A stretch of 64,000 nt of DNA from Branchiostoma floridae. Lineage: Eukaryota; Chordata; Leptocardii; Amphioxiformes; Branchiostomatidae. The position numbers were made by a program, and so were the translations under genes. Position 1 is the stretch's first letter. The number at the start of each line of letters is the position of its first letter. Shown here one piece after another: positions 47,591 to 61,400 of the stretch. Below the pieces are notes generated by a model, which had not been told where the DNA came from, made no database searches, and saw only the letters and a program-made list of their open reading frames with translations. Location of the stretch: positions 15,976,089 through 16,040,088 of the forward strand of contig NC_049981.1 of the NCBI RefSeq assembly GCF_000003815.2, read 5' to 3'.

Positions 47591-48270
47591 CAACGTAGAG
47601 AAGAACCCATGATGGTATATCTTGCAACAAAAATCTATGTATAGTATAGGATTAATGATAATAAAAACGTCGAAAAAGGGCTGAAACTTTGTTTAATATC
47701 TCTTTATGCAGTGATATTCAACGACAGACATATGAGTATCTCATTTGTTTTCTTTAGCTTTACGTAATTATTAGTGCTTAACAGGGTTTAATGTTTGCTG
47801 CATCGCCAACAGAACGATAAACACATGTAGTTTCCCACGTCGTAATAGACTTTTGTGTACTTTTGAGATACCTTCTAGATACACATACTATACATGGTTT
47901 GTATAGTTAATGGAAACGTTGCTGCTGCCTACAAATATTGCAAGCAAATGTTTTTCCTACAGAAAACAAATGTTAGTACTTGTACTATTCTATAATTTGT
48001 ACCTGTTGAGCTGATTGATTATAAACTTTTTTTTTCTAGATGGCCTTATACAAGTAAACCAAGCAGCTCCAACATTGATATTTTAATGGCGATTAACAAC
48101 TCAAATTGAGGTTAGCATAGAGTCTGGATGAAGAGTTAATAGTTAGGTTAGTTGAGTTAAGTTTGTAAACTGTTTTTCTATTACCAGACTAAACGGGGGT
48201 ATGACATCGATGGCCACTAGTTAATAGATAGTCAATAGGTTGAGTTTGTAAGCTGTTAGTATCTGTACAT
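47591..48270. other. Intergenic, no supported feature
   Basis: AT-rich sequence with no recognisable exon or repeat. It includes the expected 3' UTR of the WAP gene next to 48270. Confidence 0.5.
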
Positions 48271-49101
48271 TTAGACGGGGGTCAAACATCGATGACCACA
48301 CGGCCCGGGACAGCAGATCGTTCCCTCCGGACAGCCGAACCCCAGGAAATCCAAGCGACTGTTGCCGAGTTTGAAAGAGAAGCACATGTCCTGGTAGGCG
48401 CACCCCCAGGCCAGGTTCAGCGGGTAGGCGGGGCACCTGCTGGTGTCACGGGCCTCTGCATCGGCTAGGAGCGAAACAGGAATATTACTATCAAGAAAAA
48501 ATACGAACCCCAGAGTCTTAGAGGCCATAGGTGCAGTGTTTTTTTTGTCTTGGACATGGTATTAAAAAAAGACGGAGCCCATCCTGACATTCCACCGCCT
48601 TTTACCTCCCCAACCGAAGTCAGGCCCACATTTAAACACCCTTGTGTAGTGCAGAAAGTCATATGTAAAGTTCGTTTCACAAGAACACAGCATCTAGCAA
48701 GGAATGCCAGTATTTCAAGAATTATCGAATACTGGCACAGTTTGTATTGGAATGTGCATGTAGTGTTCATGCTGCATGTCTCCTAAGATTTCGTAACAAG
48801 TCGGGATAGTTATGGACAACGTCAAACAAAGCTTAAAGGTAATGTTGTAGTATAGTAACACCAGCTGGAATGGCTTTGGTGATCTCAAAATTCCTAAACG
48901 GGATTGCAGAAACTTTTGTGGAACAGTATTATGTATGTGGACACTAGTGAAGCTAGAAGTATATGAATTAAGATTTTCAGCGAGAGTTTTTCGAATCTTT
49001 TACTTTCAGAATGTCTATTGGGGTATAAAATGGGACTTACCTCCGTGTATAAGCAATAGCGCGGCTAGATGGAACAGAATAAATATCTTTATAGACGACA
49101 T
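48271..49101 (-). CDS. Small secreted WAP-domain-like protein
   Basis: Minus-strand exons are 49041-49101 (ATG at 49101) and 48271-48464 (TAA at 48271), joined in phase 1, giving 84 residues. Residues 1-23 or so form a signal peptide (MSSIKIFILFHLAALLLIHG then ADA). The mature part has exactly eight cysteines. The spacing of the last five, C-PEGTI-CC-PGP-C-GHR-C, is that of a four-disulfide-core (WAP) domain, where CCxxxCGxxC is typical. WAP proteins are commonly protease inhibitors or antimicrobial factors; neither activity can be read here. The loop between the third and fourth cysteines is long (16 residues), and the acidic residue usual in WAP cores is not obvious, so the fold assignment is likely but not certain. 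The intron holds a SINE-like fragment (about 48560-48660). Confidence 0.82.
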
Positions 49102-52100
49102 TTTCAGCGATATACACGATGGCATCTACCGTATGGCAGTTATACAGTCATGAAAAGGTAATAACGTAAAGCAATTTACGTCAGCAAACAAAGCTGAACA
49201 CAAAGCTGTTGTGGGAATCAGAAATCTCCGCTAGGTGGCGCTTTTAGCTTGCAGCTTGGCGCTGCCTGGGCTCTTCCACCTCAGGACAAAGTCAATGCGT
49301 TTTCTTTTCTGTGGAATTTTGCACAATGTGACTTGTTTAAATGCGTCTGTCCATGCTATTTTCCGGAAAATTGCCTTCTAAAAGAAATTGACATTCTTTG
49401 CTAATTCCAGAGATAAGAAAGAGGTAAGATACCTTTTTGAGTTTTTTCAAAATGTTTTTTTCTCTGTATGATGCGTCATTCATAACTAGCCTTAGCATTT
49501 GCTAGGTATCCGTATCACTTTTATCAATATGTATATATATTAGCTTAAATAACCGATGGGTTCCCAGAAACCACGAATCTTGTTCTCTTGAGCGACTTGA
49601 TCTTTAACTCTAACACAGCGGAAAGCACATGACAATCCGACTAAAAGCCTGCTCGTCTGTCTTGGGTTTCACGGAAGTCGTCTCTACCTTTATAGTGGAC
49701 TATTTTTAGAGGATTTGCATTTCAAAGCAGACGCCGCTAACGTGACAGTGTCCTTATAAGGCGATGTCAAAGGTCGGTCAAACCGGGAGTTTTAAACGGT
49801 TGGAAGTTCCAGTGGTGTCGCCAATACTAGCAGAGCTCATCACCATTTTGTTCTGTACCTGTTAATTAACGAATTAAAAAAATCCATCATGGACTATACT
49901 GCTGTTCGTAGAACGACGGAAATTGTACTATACATGCCGACCCAACAGCTCACTCTCAAATCACCGTTGCTCAGCACAAATGCCGTGTGTTATTATTGCA
50001 CCATCATTAGAAAGAGCAATGTTAGCAATGTTTTGGATTGGCTATTAAGTTTCTGTCATGACTTTCAAAACATATTGATTTCAGCGGAGGGCAATCGACA
50101 CTACAAAAGCGTTACCAATAAAACTATCTGTATGACCTGAATTGTGAACTTTCTTGGACTAATATCTGTGGTACCACCAGTTTATACATGCCTATCAGTT
50201 TACACCCTGCATTATTTTATCCATACTCCCGAGACGAAATGCTTGTCTTGTGCATATCAAAGACCCCCCATCTTCAATATAACCAAGGAAGTCCAACCTG
50301 ATAATGAATAAGATACAGTTCTTAGGATAAAAGAACTGCATCATATGATACTCATTGAAATATCAAAACAGACATTTCTATTCAAGATCGAAATCCAATC
50401 ATGTTGTAACAATAACGATCAACATTTTTCTTGTATGGCCGTCTCGCCTCGTTTACAGGACAGAACAATCGTGACCTTCATCCGGGCACTGTGAGTCGCC
50501 GCCATGCCTCTTTTCACCCTGGCGATTGGAATAAAAATGGCGGACGGATTCGCCATGGTCCGGAAAAGGTCACGGTGTGATAAATTGGTGTCCCGTCGCC
50601 TGAAGCCGTTTGTGATGCATCAGATGGGGACAAAGAAGAAAGGCAACCTCTGACTAACAACAACAGCCCAACTATAAATCGATTTATCTTTTGATGTCAC
50701 TGCGAGACAGATATACAGAAAACCTTTACTTTGAAAGGCCTGTCAGTACAACGTATTCGTGAATACGCACAAGTTAACTAGAAAAAATGTTCAAAGTGTA
50801 ACATATTCTAAGGTTATACTAATGAATCTTTATTTTGAAGTACAGAAAAACCATATTTTTATTTCACCTGTCCAAAGATAGCATGGTTGGCAAGATAAGG
50901 GCTTAAAGGAGGAAAGTGTGACATATTGTGCAAGGTCAGTTGTGTATATAAAAAACGTACTCTCCTAGTTAGTGGGGAAGATAGTGAGCTTTTTTATAAT
51001 GTATCCCGTTTTCTTTCAGCCGACCCTACCAACCACTGCTTGGACAATACAGAAATAACACATTTTACTACTTTATCAATGAAAACAACGATAAACATAT
51101 GTATACATGAATTTTTCTATAACATTACACATGTATAACGACAAGTCTGATTATTCTGGTCAGATACATGCGTATTTTTCTACATTGTTCATCAAGAGTG
51201 TTAAAAACCTGCCCATTTAACATTTAATGGAATGGCCCTTAAATAATGTCTCTCTCATTCGTGAGGCCGAGCAGGTTGACAGGTTGAATTTTGAGCTGGT
51301 ATATACAGGTGGTTATGCAGCAAGCAAAACAAAACAAAAGCCCAGCGCGAATTCGAAGTCTGCTTTTGAGAAAGGGGGAACGCGCTTAATACTAAATGTT
51401 TGCTGACCTTTAATTATGATGGATTGTGGTAATGTACCCGTTTAGGTACACATAGGGGGCAATAGAAGCAATTGTCTCAGGTGCAAAAACACGTCAAGAG
51501 CTATTTCTGCCAAATAACGCCGCAAACATGTAATGCTGCAAAATTTCATTAAGAGTCCAAAGAACATTTGTATTGTAGCACCGAAATATGTGTCGATACT
51601 GTTTGCATTTACGTTGATCTTTGTATTTTTCATTAACATAATGTAGGTAAAATAGCTCTTAATCTGACCTCTTCGAGGTGTAAGAAGTCACCTGTTTCTT
51701 TGAAACTACACTAAAGCAGCTCACAGTGATTCTTTTCTTCTTGTTTGCGATGTCAAGTAGGGACGACCTTCGGTCTGTTGCCTGGATACCTTTGGTTTAC
51801 GTGCCCATGGCAACGAAAACGTCGCCTAGGCAACCGCAAACCCTTGAATAATCGGCAATGAAGCCTGACGCAGGGGAAGGCACGACACTTCAGTGGAACG
51901 CCCACTTCCTGTGAGTTATGTTTGCATACTTCGTGTGTGTGTCTGTGTGTGACACACCGTGGTTTGGGAATGGCCCGTTGTTTTAGCCGTGTATCGTTGC
52001 CGTGAGTCAGACAACCTCAGCGTTTCCTCTACAAACGATAGGATACTGTCTCTGTTCTACCACGTGAGCGCGGGAACTAACGCCCGGTGCCCTCTGGTGT

Positions 52101-52442
52101 GTGTCACTTGCGGACAACGGTCCTTTTTCTATTCCCGTTCCCTTTGGACCAAGGCGTCTTGGGAAGACAACTCGCTCGGATTTTGTTAGAACTTGACCTC
52201 TGCCCAGAAGTAACGAACCAGACGGTCTCCTTTTCTAGCGGAGCCCCAACTAGAACTACCCAACGCATCGCTAAGCCGACACGCTATACCGGCGGACGGC
52301 ATTCTTCCAACAAAGGAGCTATTGATCGTTTGCTCGAGCTTGCACTCCACTCTTTTGACTTGCAGAGCGGCACATCCCCGGGTTTTTGCAGCACGACCTT
52401 GCACTCACATTTCCATCCTAAGGACAAAAGAAGGAAGCCAAG
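49102..52442. other. Intergenic, no supported gene
   Basis: Promoter side of both the WAP gene (minus) and the mucin-like gene (plus). Short frames at 49889-50140, 51959-52189 and 52087-52452 lack domains or splice partners. The last two overlap the likely 5' UTR of the mucin-like gene. No repeat is recognised. Confidence 0.45.
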
Positions 52443-55400
52443 ATGTCGCTGAGACGCTGGGACCGAATACTTGTGTTAGGAACTCTTCTCCTCTGCCTAC
52501 AGCACTCCGCCTCACAAACCACCACTACTACCCAAGGTATGTTTTGATTCCTGGCGCGTATTGTGATGTACAAGTCTTGTTTTACAAATGTGTATAAACA
52601 TCCCCATTCAAACGACTTAGCAAATAGATAGAGCATTCTGTCTAGAGCAAACGCCGAGACAAACCGAGGCGAAACGAATGCATTTTTGACGGGAGATATA
52701 ATCAGTCCAGTCGACTAAAATAGCACACGGTCCTACGTCTTACAGAAGCTCCTTGATATGATGATTTAATTTTCTTCTTTCTCTTTCGTATGTAAACATC
52801 AGCAGCCTTAGGCTGTCATTCTTTAAAGTGTACAGGTCTCGTACGGTGTTTACTAGTATATCCCTGTGAAAAACAACTCGAAGTAAGTTGTCGATGGTAA
52901 CACCTGTAGCGCTTAAAGCCCACCTGTTTAGCATAGGTGTATGGACGTGGTTTGAGTAGTCGTGTGTAAGTTCTGAAGCACATGATATTCGGTCATTGAG
53001 TCCGACAATCGCGGTAACGTTTCGACAGAAGTGCCAATTTCTTGTATACTTCAGCTCTTGAGCAGAAAGCTGGGGCTTGGAGAGGGCTTTGGTTAGCTGA
53101 GCCTTGGACTTAAGGTGAATACACCTGTCGCGTTAAATAGCGGTGGCGGTATTGATATCAACCGGGCGAATATTTTTGGCGCGTGCAGAGGAAACATGAT
53201 GAGAGAGGACCGTGCACGGGGACCGGGTTCTGCTTTTAATTGGACAAATTGGACACAGTACCCCTGCCATTTGGGTGTAGCGATAGACGGGGTATATCAC
53301 ATGTCAAAGGCCTTATACAAGGCTGTTGCCCTCCCAAAGTTAGATTCTATATCCGTGTTGGAAAATGCCTCAGAAAATTCTACATCAGCGCAAACAATAT
53401 AAGGCTGTGATGATGAAAAGATAGCCATAGTGCGCAAGAAATGAGTACTACAAATGTGAAGGGGGAGGGGGTATAGGGAAGTAATCTGTACCACACTGCC
53501 GTCGATTTTATAATGGTTTCTTTAAATATTACAGCACATATGCCAAGTTGTTTCATATCGTACATTAAAGGGTTTTCTGAACCTATATTTGTACACTAAA
53601 ACCTTTTTTCAAACTAACTAAGCTAAGGGCCCCACCCTGCTACATTGGCATTCTCCAACAGTGACAGGTAGCAAGGTCTGTAGTGTCGTCTGTGGCGCGT
53701 GTCAATCATAGTCACGATTTCTGAGAACGGCATAACTAAGCAGGAAGTGAGGGTTATAAGGATTTATAAAAATGTCCGCTGTCCTGAGGTATTTTGTGTG
53801 TGCGTCAGGGGAATGGGGGGTCACCAGGTAAGAGACGCGCGGAAAATATGTCGACCACTAGGTTTGTCAATCATACAGAACAACTTCCGGTCATGAAGGC
53901 TTCTGTGGTAACTTGCAAAGCAATCTAACCAGTCAGTCAGTCAAGATTCATTTGATCATTCATTCATTCATTCGTTCGTTCATTTATTCATTCACCCATT
54001 CATTTTAGGAGGCAACAAAAATTAGCCTTATCACACGTGACTTTCATAGATTTTTACTGGCCAATTGCAAATCTGTCACTCATTTCATGCCTCTCAAATT
54101 TTCACTTCTAATCTCAACTAGTCCTCTTCATCTTTGGTGCACTTCAACATTTTCTAACTCTTCAAATGATACAGTCTAATAGACATACGCAACAGATGGA
54201 GGTCACTGGGCCTCAACTCTAAATACAACTCGTCACGCCGTATTGAGCTGTAGTTGGAACCCTTGAATTAATGAAACAAAACTCGTCATAGTGTATTGAC
54301 CGTATTAATGGCGGTGTGTCATTGTGTGTTTGCTTTGCGTCAGTACGCCAGCTGTTCNNNNNNNNNNNNNNNNNNNNNNNNNNNNNNNNNNNNNNNNNNN
54401 NNNNNNNNNNNNNNNNNNNNNNNNNNNNNNNNNNNNNNNNNNNNNNNNNNNNNNNNNNNNNNNNNNNNNNNNNNNNNNNNNNNNNNNNNNNNNNNNNNNN
54501 NNNNNNNNNNNNNNNNNNNNNNNNNNNNNNNNNNNNNNNNNNNNNNNNNNNNNNNNNNNNNNNNNNNNNNNNNNNNNNNNNNNNNNNNNNNNNNNNNNNN
54601 NNNNNNNNNNNNNNNNNNNNNNNNNNNNNNNNNNNNNNNNNNNNNNNNNNNNNNNNNNNNNNNNNNNNNNNNNNNNNNNNNNNNNNNNNNNNNNNNNNNN
54701 NNNNNNNNNNNNNNNNNNNNNNNNNNNNNNNNNNNNNNNNNNNNNNNNNNNNNNNNNNNNNNNNNNNNNNNNNNNNNNNNNNNNNNNNNNNNNNNNNNNN
54801 NNNNNNNNNNNNNNNNNNNNNNNNNNNNNNNNNNNNNNNNTACCTTTAACTGTACATACAGGTGACACCTCTACATAATGATCACCTTTGGCCCTTGACC
54901 TTTTGCATTAACCCTATTTATGCAACCACCTATCTACTGTAACCAATTTTAAAGTCTCTCGAGTGGTCACAATAAACAGGTTTGGCTGTACCTAGTATAT
55001 ACTAATTGTAATAATGTGGTTACGTTTAAGGCACAGGTTGATGTCACTGCCTAAATGACTCCCATCCCTTTTCATTCACACACGGGGATACATTTACATT
55101 TAGAGCATAATTTGATTGACGTAACAAATGGACGTGTCACTGTCCCCGCTTCAAACCATGCGTAGCTATCTCACTGAGTATAAGACCACATGTAACTATT
55201 ACAAATCTCAACAGACATTTCTTCTGTTTCCAACTTAGACATACAGCAGTCTATATCTATAAAGAACTGTCAGATCCTTGCCAATTCTCCCATCACGAGG
55301 TGTATACTGTAGTAAATTGTTGTCCTTATGCGAGATTTCATGTCTAATTCTCCTTGACCCTTAAGAACACTTCCTTGTCGTCTGTGACAACAGAAGGACA

Positions 55401-58400
55401 TGATTAAAGTACCCGTGCATCTCCGTAACGTATCAGCAAATGTCTCTCGCAAAAGATACAATGAATGAAGTCTTTGCCTTCCTTGTAGCAAGAATCTCTA
55501 CTCCGAATGAAGTTTCCTTCCCCTTCTGATTTAGAAACAAATTTCTCAAAGGATCAAATAATGGAAACCGCAAATATTGGCGTTCATTATCAGTTGTTTG
55601 GGTTTCCCTTTCTCTTTCCCGCTTTCACATGGGTCTTATCTGTAAAACGTCTTATACAACAGAGATATCACCGTAGTCGGCGCTTTCCCTTTAATTCGTA
55701 TCTCCAAATATTGTTGTGGACAAATTGCTTTAAGTTTTAGCTTAATCAAGTCTTTATCGCGTCAGCTACTTTGGGAGATATAAATGCTTGCATTTAAAGA
55801 TTGTTAGAAGGTGCTAAGTAGTCGGCCGCCTTGGAAATCTTTAGCTACAGTGGAATTCTGCATTCCTTGGAAGCCTGCAGCCCTCCGTATCCGTGAAACA
55901 CTGTTTACATGTCCTCGACAACGAGCACCCTTAGTTCGGGTGTTGTCCTCATCGCGCGGTCACATTCGTCGAAAGCCGTGGCACGATTTTAATGCCGTAG
56001 AACTTTCAGAAAAGGATATGACAGAACCAATAACCGACCAGGATCTAAGACAACCTTACCCCTCACAATACAGTTGAAGTTTGTAGAACACATGAATTCC
56101 AAGAATGTCCTCGACAGTTTTTCGACCGTACAAAGATTGTACGATGTGACCAAACCCTCTGGAGAAGTGCTGTCATGACATGAAGAAGTCAAGTTTATAA
56201 GACCACGCTACACATGATAAATATGATTATAGACTTCAAGATCTATAATAGCAAATTACACGTAATAGTTAATTAAGTAAATCAGATTCTTGGTAGCTGT
56301 GCGTATCGACTACCAATAGTTATAGCTACGACTTCAGTGTTTGACTTGGATCGTTAGTGACCGGCTGACGATCAAAATGGTAAAGGCTCGTACACACCCA
56401 ACATTTATATGGGATTATATATCTTGATCAGATTTCTTAATTACATCAACCTTCACCTAAAGCGGTGCAAAGTACCGTTTTTATCATCATCACCGTTTTA
56501 CTAGACCTCCATAAAACTCCGCCCCTATAAAGGTGCTAGCACATGACCTTGAAGTGCCATGTTTAACATACATCGAGAATATTTCGCCACCTTTATCTTA
56601 AAAATCACCTGTCAAACCCTTGAAATCCTTACCACATGCGCTAAAGCAGAATTCGCTCAAAAACTCGGACCTGTACTGGACGTTTACATAACCGAACGGA
56701 AATGTATTCTCGGCATTTTAGTCGACCCAAGACTACTTCTAGAGAATATATGGCACATATCTAATATATCATACAAGCCGCCAGTTGTTGGACTTCAAAG
56801 CGAGCAGACTCTGGAGTGTTTAATTTCGGGGTGTAATATTGCCATGATTACATCACATGGGGCAGACAAGTGTTTGACTACAAGGCGTATCTATCAGATT
56901 AATCGGTCCCACGCATTGGTAATAAAGCTATAGTAATTTGCAACATGACTCATAGTAAGAGTCATATTGTAAATTACCACAGTAGTAACTGAGAGTTTTT
57001 GTAACAAGTATTCGTACTGCATTGAAGGTACCTATGCGCACGTTATGGGGAGGGAGACTAGCAACCCCTCCCTGTAAGAAAACGCTATGTGTGACTAGGT
57101 ACTGCAAGGGTCACTGAACGAACGAACGAACACTAGTACAGGAAGCCCTGTGTAATACCCAGGAGTTACGCCCTGTGCACTTGTTTATACATAAACAAGC
57201 AGGTACGTAAATTGTCTGTTTACCGCAACGTATCCAATTGTTTACATAGATACCGTGCAGTAATTCTACCTCCGCGCAATCCATCAACCCGGTCAATATT
57301 CAAACTGTTAGCTTTATTGTTTGATATTTCTCCTTTGATATTCTTGTAAATATCGTTTCGCATTTTAGGTAGTGGTAAATCCAATATTCTGAAATTGATA
57401 ATGCAATCGGTAGATGAAAACGTCATACGCAATTCTAGCACCTTGTAGCTAAGACGTGTGCATACTGTCCAAGAAGAGATACATTTATTAAAAGCTTACA
57501 CATTAGGTGACCTTCCACACTTTCACAGACTCATACCCCAAACGAAAGCAGTCCTTCTGTTTTGTAGTGAAGCGTGTGTAGTTTTATTTACCCGTAAGCA
57601 TTTTTTACACAATATACTTCAAGCTGAATCGATAAGGAACTCTTGAAAGTGACACATTTCCACTTCACCACCAGGCCCCTACTATTGTCGTCTTGTCCCC
57701 TTTGACCTATTTTTATCGAATACGGTACCACTTGTGACAAGTGTTCTGAAGAGAAAGGAGGAAGAAAAGAAATTGATGTCAATTACTAGTATCCAGAGCT
57801 CTAACTTGAATTGCAGAGCAAAGTAGTGGAGTAAGTCTGAGTATGATTGAACCTGTTCGAAAATAAGTAAATTTTCGTGCATTTTATCTATATCCATTTC
57901 GCTTTCTTTAAAGAATGAAGCAGTATGTGAAGACGATTTTGCTCCTTTAATATAATGGGCTTTAAGTTTGCTAAATGCGATGTTACGTGTTAGTAACAAC
58001 AGGCCTGTGCATATACCACTCCATGGCCTTGTAGTTTATGAGGCGACGTCTAAATATGGCGAACCGGACGCGCAAAGAATGCCGGGTCGTTTTGTGGAAA
58101 CAGGTTGTTGCAATGTGACGTATTTCACGCCTGCCAGGAATGCTGGAAACAGTCTGTCACTTTCAAATTCATGTTCCAAATCTTCTTTCAAATTGTATAT
58201 GAATTCGAATTACGGTCTAACTACTCTAAGCAATCCATGCAATTTGTAAGAATAATGGTGAACAAATCAAGTTATTTTGAAGATGCCCCCCTCCCCAAAC
58301 ACACAACTATTTTGCCCCAAACACTGTAGAATGTGCCCTCCCCAAGGCCACTACCCTCCCTAAGGTCGCTGTCAGGTCACCCTGGAGAACACACCTGTCT

Positions 58401-61400
58401 GCGAGGTGTCCCCGCGTGTCAACACCAAACACAGGGGCGCAAACAAAAGCCGTTTGTTCGATGCAAGCACAAAAGTTTATGGTATATCAATAAACCGACT
58501 GGTGGTCCAAGGAAGAAAAAAACGCTTGTTAGTGTTTGATACAAAATAAACTCAACCTGAAATATCCGTTATTACTTTCATCAGATTGGTGAACAAATAT
58601 GTACTAGGTTGAGCTAGACAACCAGGGCACTAACCCAGAATTCAGGGGTACTGGGTTCGAATCTCGAAACCCATGACATGTCGCCAATAACGAAGAAAAC
58701 TTATCAATAACCCAAGGAAAACAGCCGAAATGTTACCCATTGATAAGAATTAATTTGCCCAGCAACCAAGAGCTAATGCCGACCCTTATTTACACTGACA
58801 AAGTAGTATCCATTTCGGAGTCTTGTAATGATCTTATCTTATTGGGTTTCGTAATGAATTGGGCTTAGCTAAAACAAACACTTATCAGATACCCTCTGAC
58901 CTAATTTCGTGGATAGGCAGGTAGGTAAAACTCAAGTAAACTCAACTAAAGCAACTTTTTACAAATTAAAAATGTGGCTGTTAGTCGTGCAATGCCGTTT
59001 GGCCCCTGTGCACGTTCTTAGCCTAGCACTCTACTCTTCCCTTTGTGTGTTGGGTTCTTTTATGTACACGTGTAGAGGTTTGGCGCCTGTGGATAATACC
59101 TGGAGCTCCCCCCCCCCCCACAGAGATATTGGTATCAGCATCAGCATATTTATAGCAGCCTAACGTAACATTGATGGATTTAATTACATTTGACAATACC
59201 GCGGTATGGAAAAACAATTTGTAAAGGGGTTAGCTGTCAAGAAACGATACAAACACCTTAAAACAACCGGTGCGATAGGGCAGGGTATATCCGCCAATGT
59301 GGCTAATGTATAACAAACATATCAGTGTGTCTATAGTTTCACAGTCATTGTGCAACAACAATGGAATAAGAAACCCATTATATATGATTGTCGTCTTGTA
59401 TAGGAATAGTAAAGCTTACTAAAACAGCACCGCATGCAATATTTACCTGTTGTCAAAAGCGTCTATACAGAGATTACTTAAGGAACGCAAAGAAAATGGT
59501 CAGAGTAGACAGATGTCATCATATTATAGACTGGTTTCTTATTGCTTGGGTCAATGTGGAAAACAATTATAGGGACCACCAAGAAGTTGTCACATTGTGA
59601 AGTTCGTTTTTTATTTGTTGTATTTTGAAATCAATTCGTAGCTAGATTCAAATCTTTTTCGACTCCTTTTGGACGCTTTTGTCAATATCGCAATGTCACC
59701 GTTTAAATATAGAGTAAACTCCACTCGTTGTTTTAAACTTATCTCATCACAACCTAACTCTAAAGCCTGTCCATTGTGAACTAGTCCCACAGAGTGTGTT
59801 AATCTATCCCCCTTTCTTGTCGGGACCTCTCCCACTTAGGAATCACAAAGGGCGAGCTTTAGTCGCATTTGTTTGGATAAGGGCTAACATAGACCACAAC
59901 TCGTCATGTAGACAGAAACCCTGGGAAAATAGCAGGGGAACTGGCTCTGTGGACATACAAACTATGCTATACACACAGGTCTGGGACAACTAGCGGATGT
60001 GCGATACAACAAGTATGGTGGGAAAAGTGTGGGAACAGGGCACATGAAAAGGCTAGAGGGAAACACTTGGAGGAAAAGGCAAACTAAACCGACAAAGAGA
60101 AGGCCACTTTCCGATAGGTATTGCTTGACAAAGTCAACAGGTACTATGTTTTCAAATGCGACGTAATGCGGGATATATCGGGGTAGGGTGGAAATGTTGG
60201 GGATGTAAGTTGTAGAGATCCTGATATCACAAGAAATTAGAATGTGGCAGAAGAAAATAGTATTTTCTTAGATGCAATTTCAAAGGAAGTAAAATGCCAC
60301 CACGTTGTGGTAAAAAAAGTACAGGTCAAAGGCAAGTTTATACACTAGTCTTTGTCAACTCAGACACTAGCTGAATCTAAAAATCCATCAACTAGTCATG
60401 GAGTAAGATGTATACATGCAGCAATGGCTGTATTCTGTTCACTTTTCTATGATCAATACATTTTCGGAAGTATTCAAACAAAAAGGGAACACTTCTCCAC
60501 GCTTTAGAGTATTCCTTTTCTCGGACATAGCCGATCAAAATGCATCGTAGATCGCCATGCAAGTGGCTTTGGAGGAGAAAGAGAATTTTCCAGCAACACG
60601 ACTAAGCTAGGCGCCTTTTGTTCTCAGACGCCTGATATCGTTTCAAGACCCTGACCTTTCTGCTGCCTACGCCTTGAATCCAACAAGACGAATTTGCGGC
60701 TTTCTTGACAACGTGTTGGAAAATATCATATGATTCTTGATAAAACCAAATCGTTTCCAGACCTCTCTTTTGAATGTAAATATCCAAGATATCCTTTGAT
60801 ACGACATTCTCTCTGTTTTGACCAATTTCTCCTATTCTAAGTCCGAAAAGAGGTTTGGAATAGAGACTACGTCAAAACACCAAATGGTATTCGTATTCGT
60901 ATTAGTACGCCAATCATAAAATGATGAAGAAAAAACAACAGATGGTGGAATAATTTATGAAGTGTGTATTTACCTCTCTAATGAACGTTAATGTTTAATT
61001 CTAAGCAACGCTCGCCAAGAAAACCCCCCAACGCGATATGTCACCAAACGTACTTGAACTTGGTGATATTTCTCACAGCTGAAGAAAGAGATCCGCTTGT
61101 CAATTCGTTCACGCACCTCGCCCTTACCAAGGCGACTCCAGGCCTAGCCTCTGATCCTGAACACAAACAATACGTCTTAACCTCACCATTGAGAAAGGCC
61201 AAGTAGGAAAAACGTTTTCAGATCAACAACAGCTGGAAAAAAAGAGAAGGGGGTTGACTCAGATTTCGTTTCAAAATATCCCCGAAAGTTTTGATTGTAG
61301 TTCGTTCAACTTGAAGGAGAAATTTATGTGAGTGTCGAACTTGGGGTCACGTTCTAAAGTTCACAAAGATGAAGAAATGGCCGTTCAGAGCATGCGCAAC

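Noticed and set aside
54296-54878. Long frames across 54358-54840
   Set aside because: They consist almost wholly of undetermined bases.
56559-56933. 124-codon plus-strand frame in mucin intron 1
   Set aside because: No recognised domain, no splice partners that keep the mucin frame, and no promoter or polyadenylation context. It could be a small intronless gene, but nothing supports it beyond length.
58607-58680. Functional tRNA gene
   Set aside because: Only the B-box is convincing; acceptor and anticodon arms do not pair well, so a SINE head or relic is more likely.
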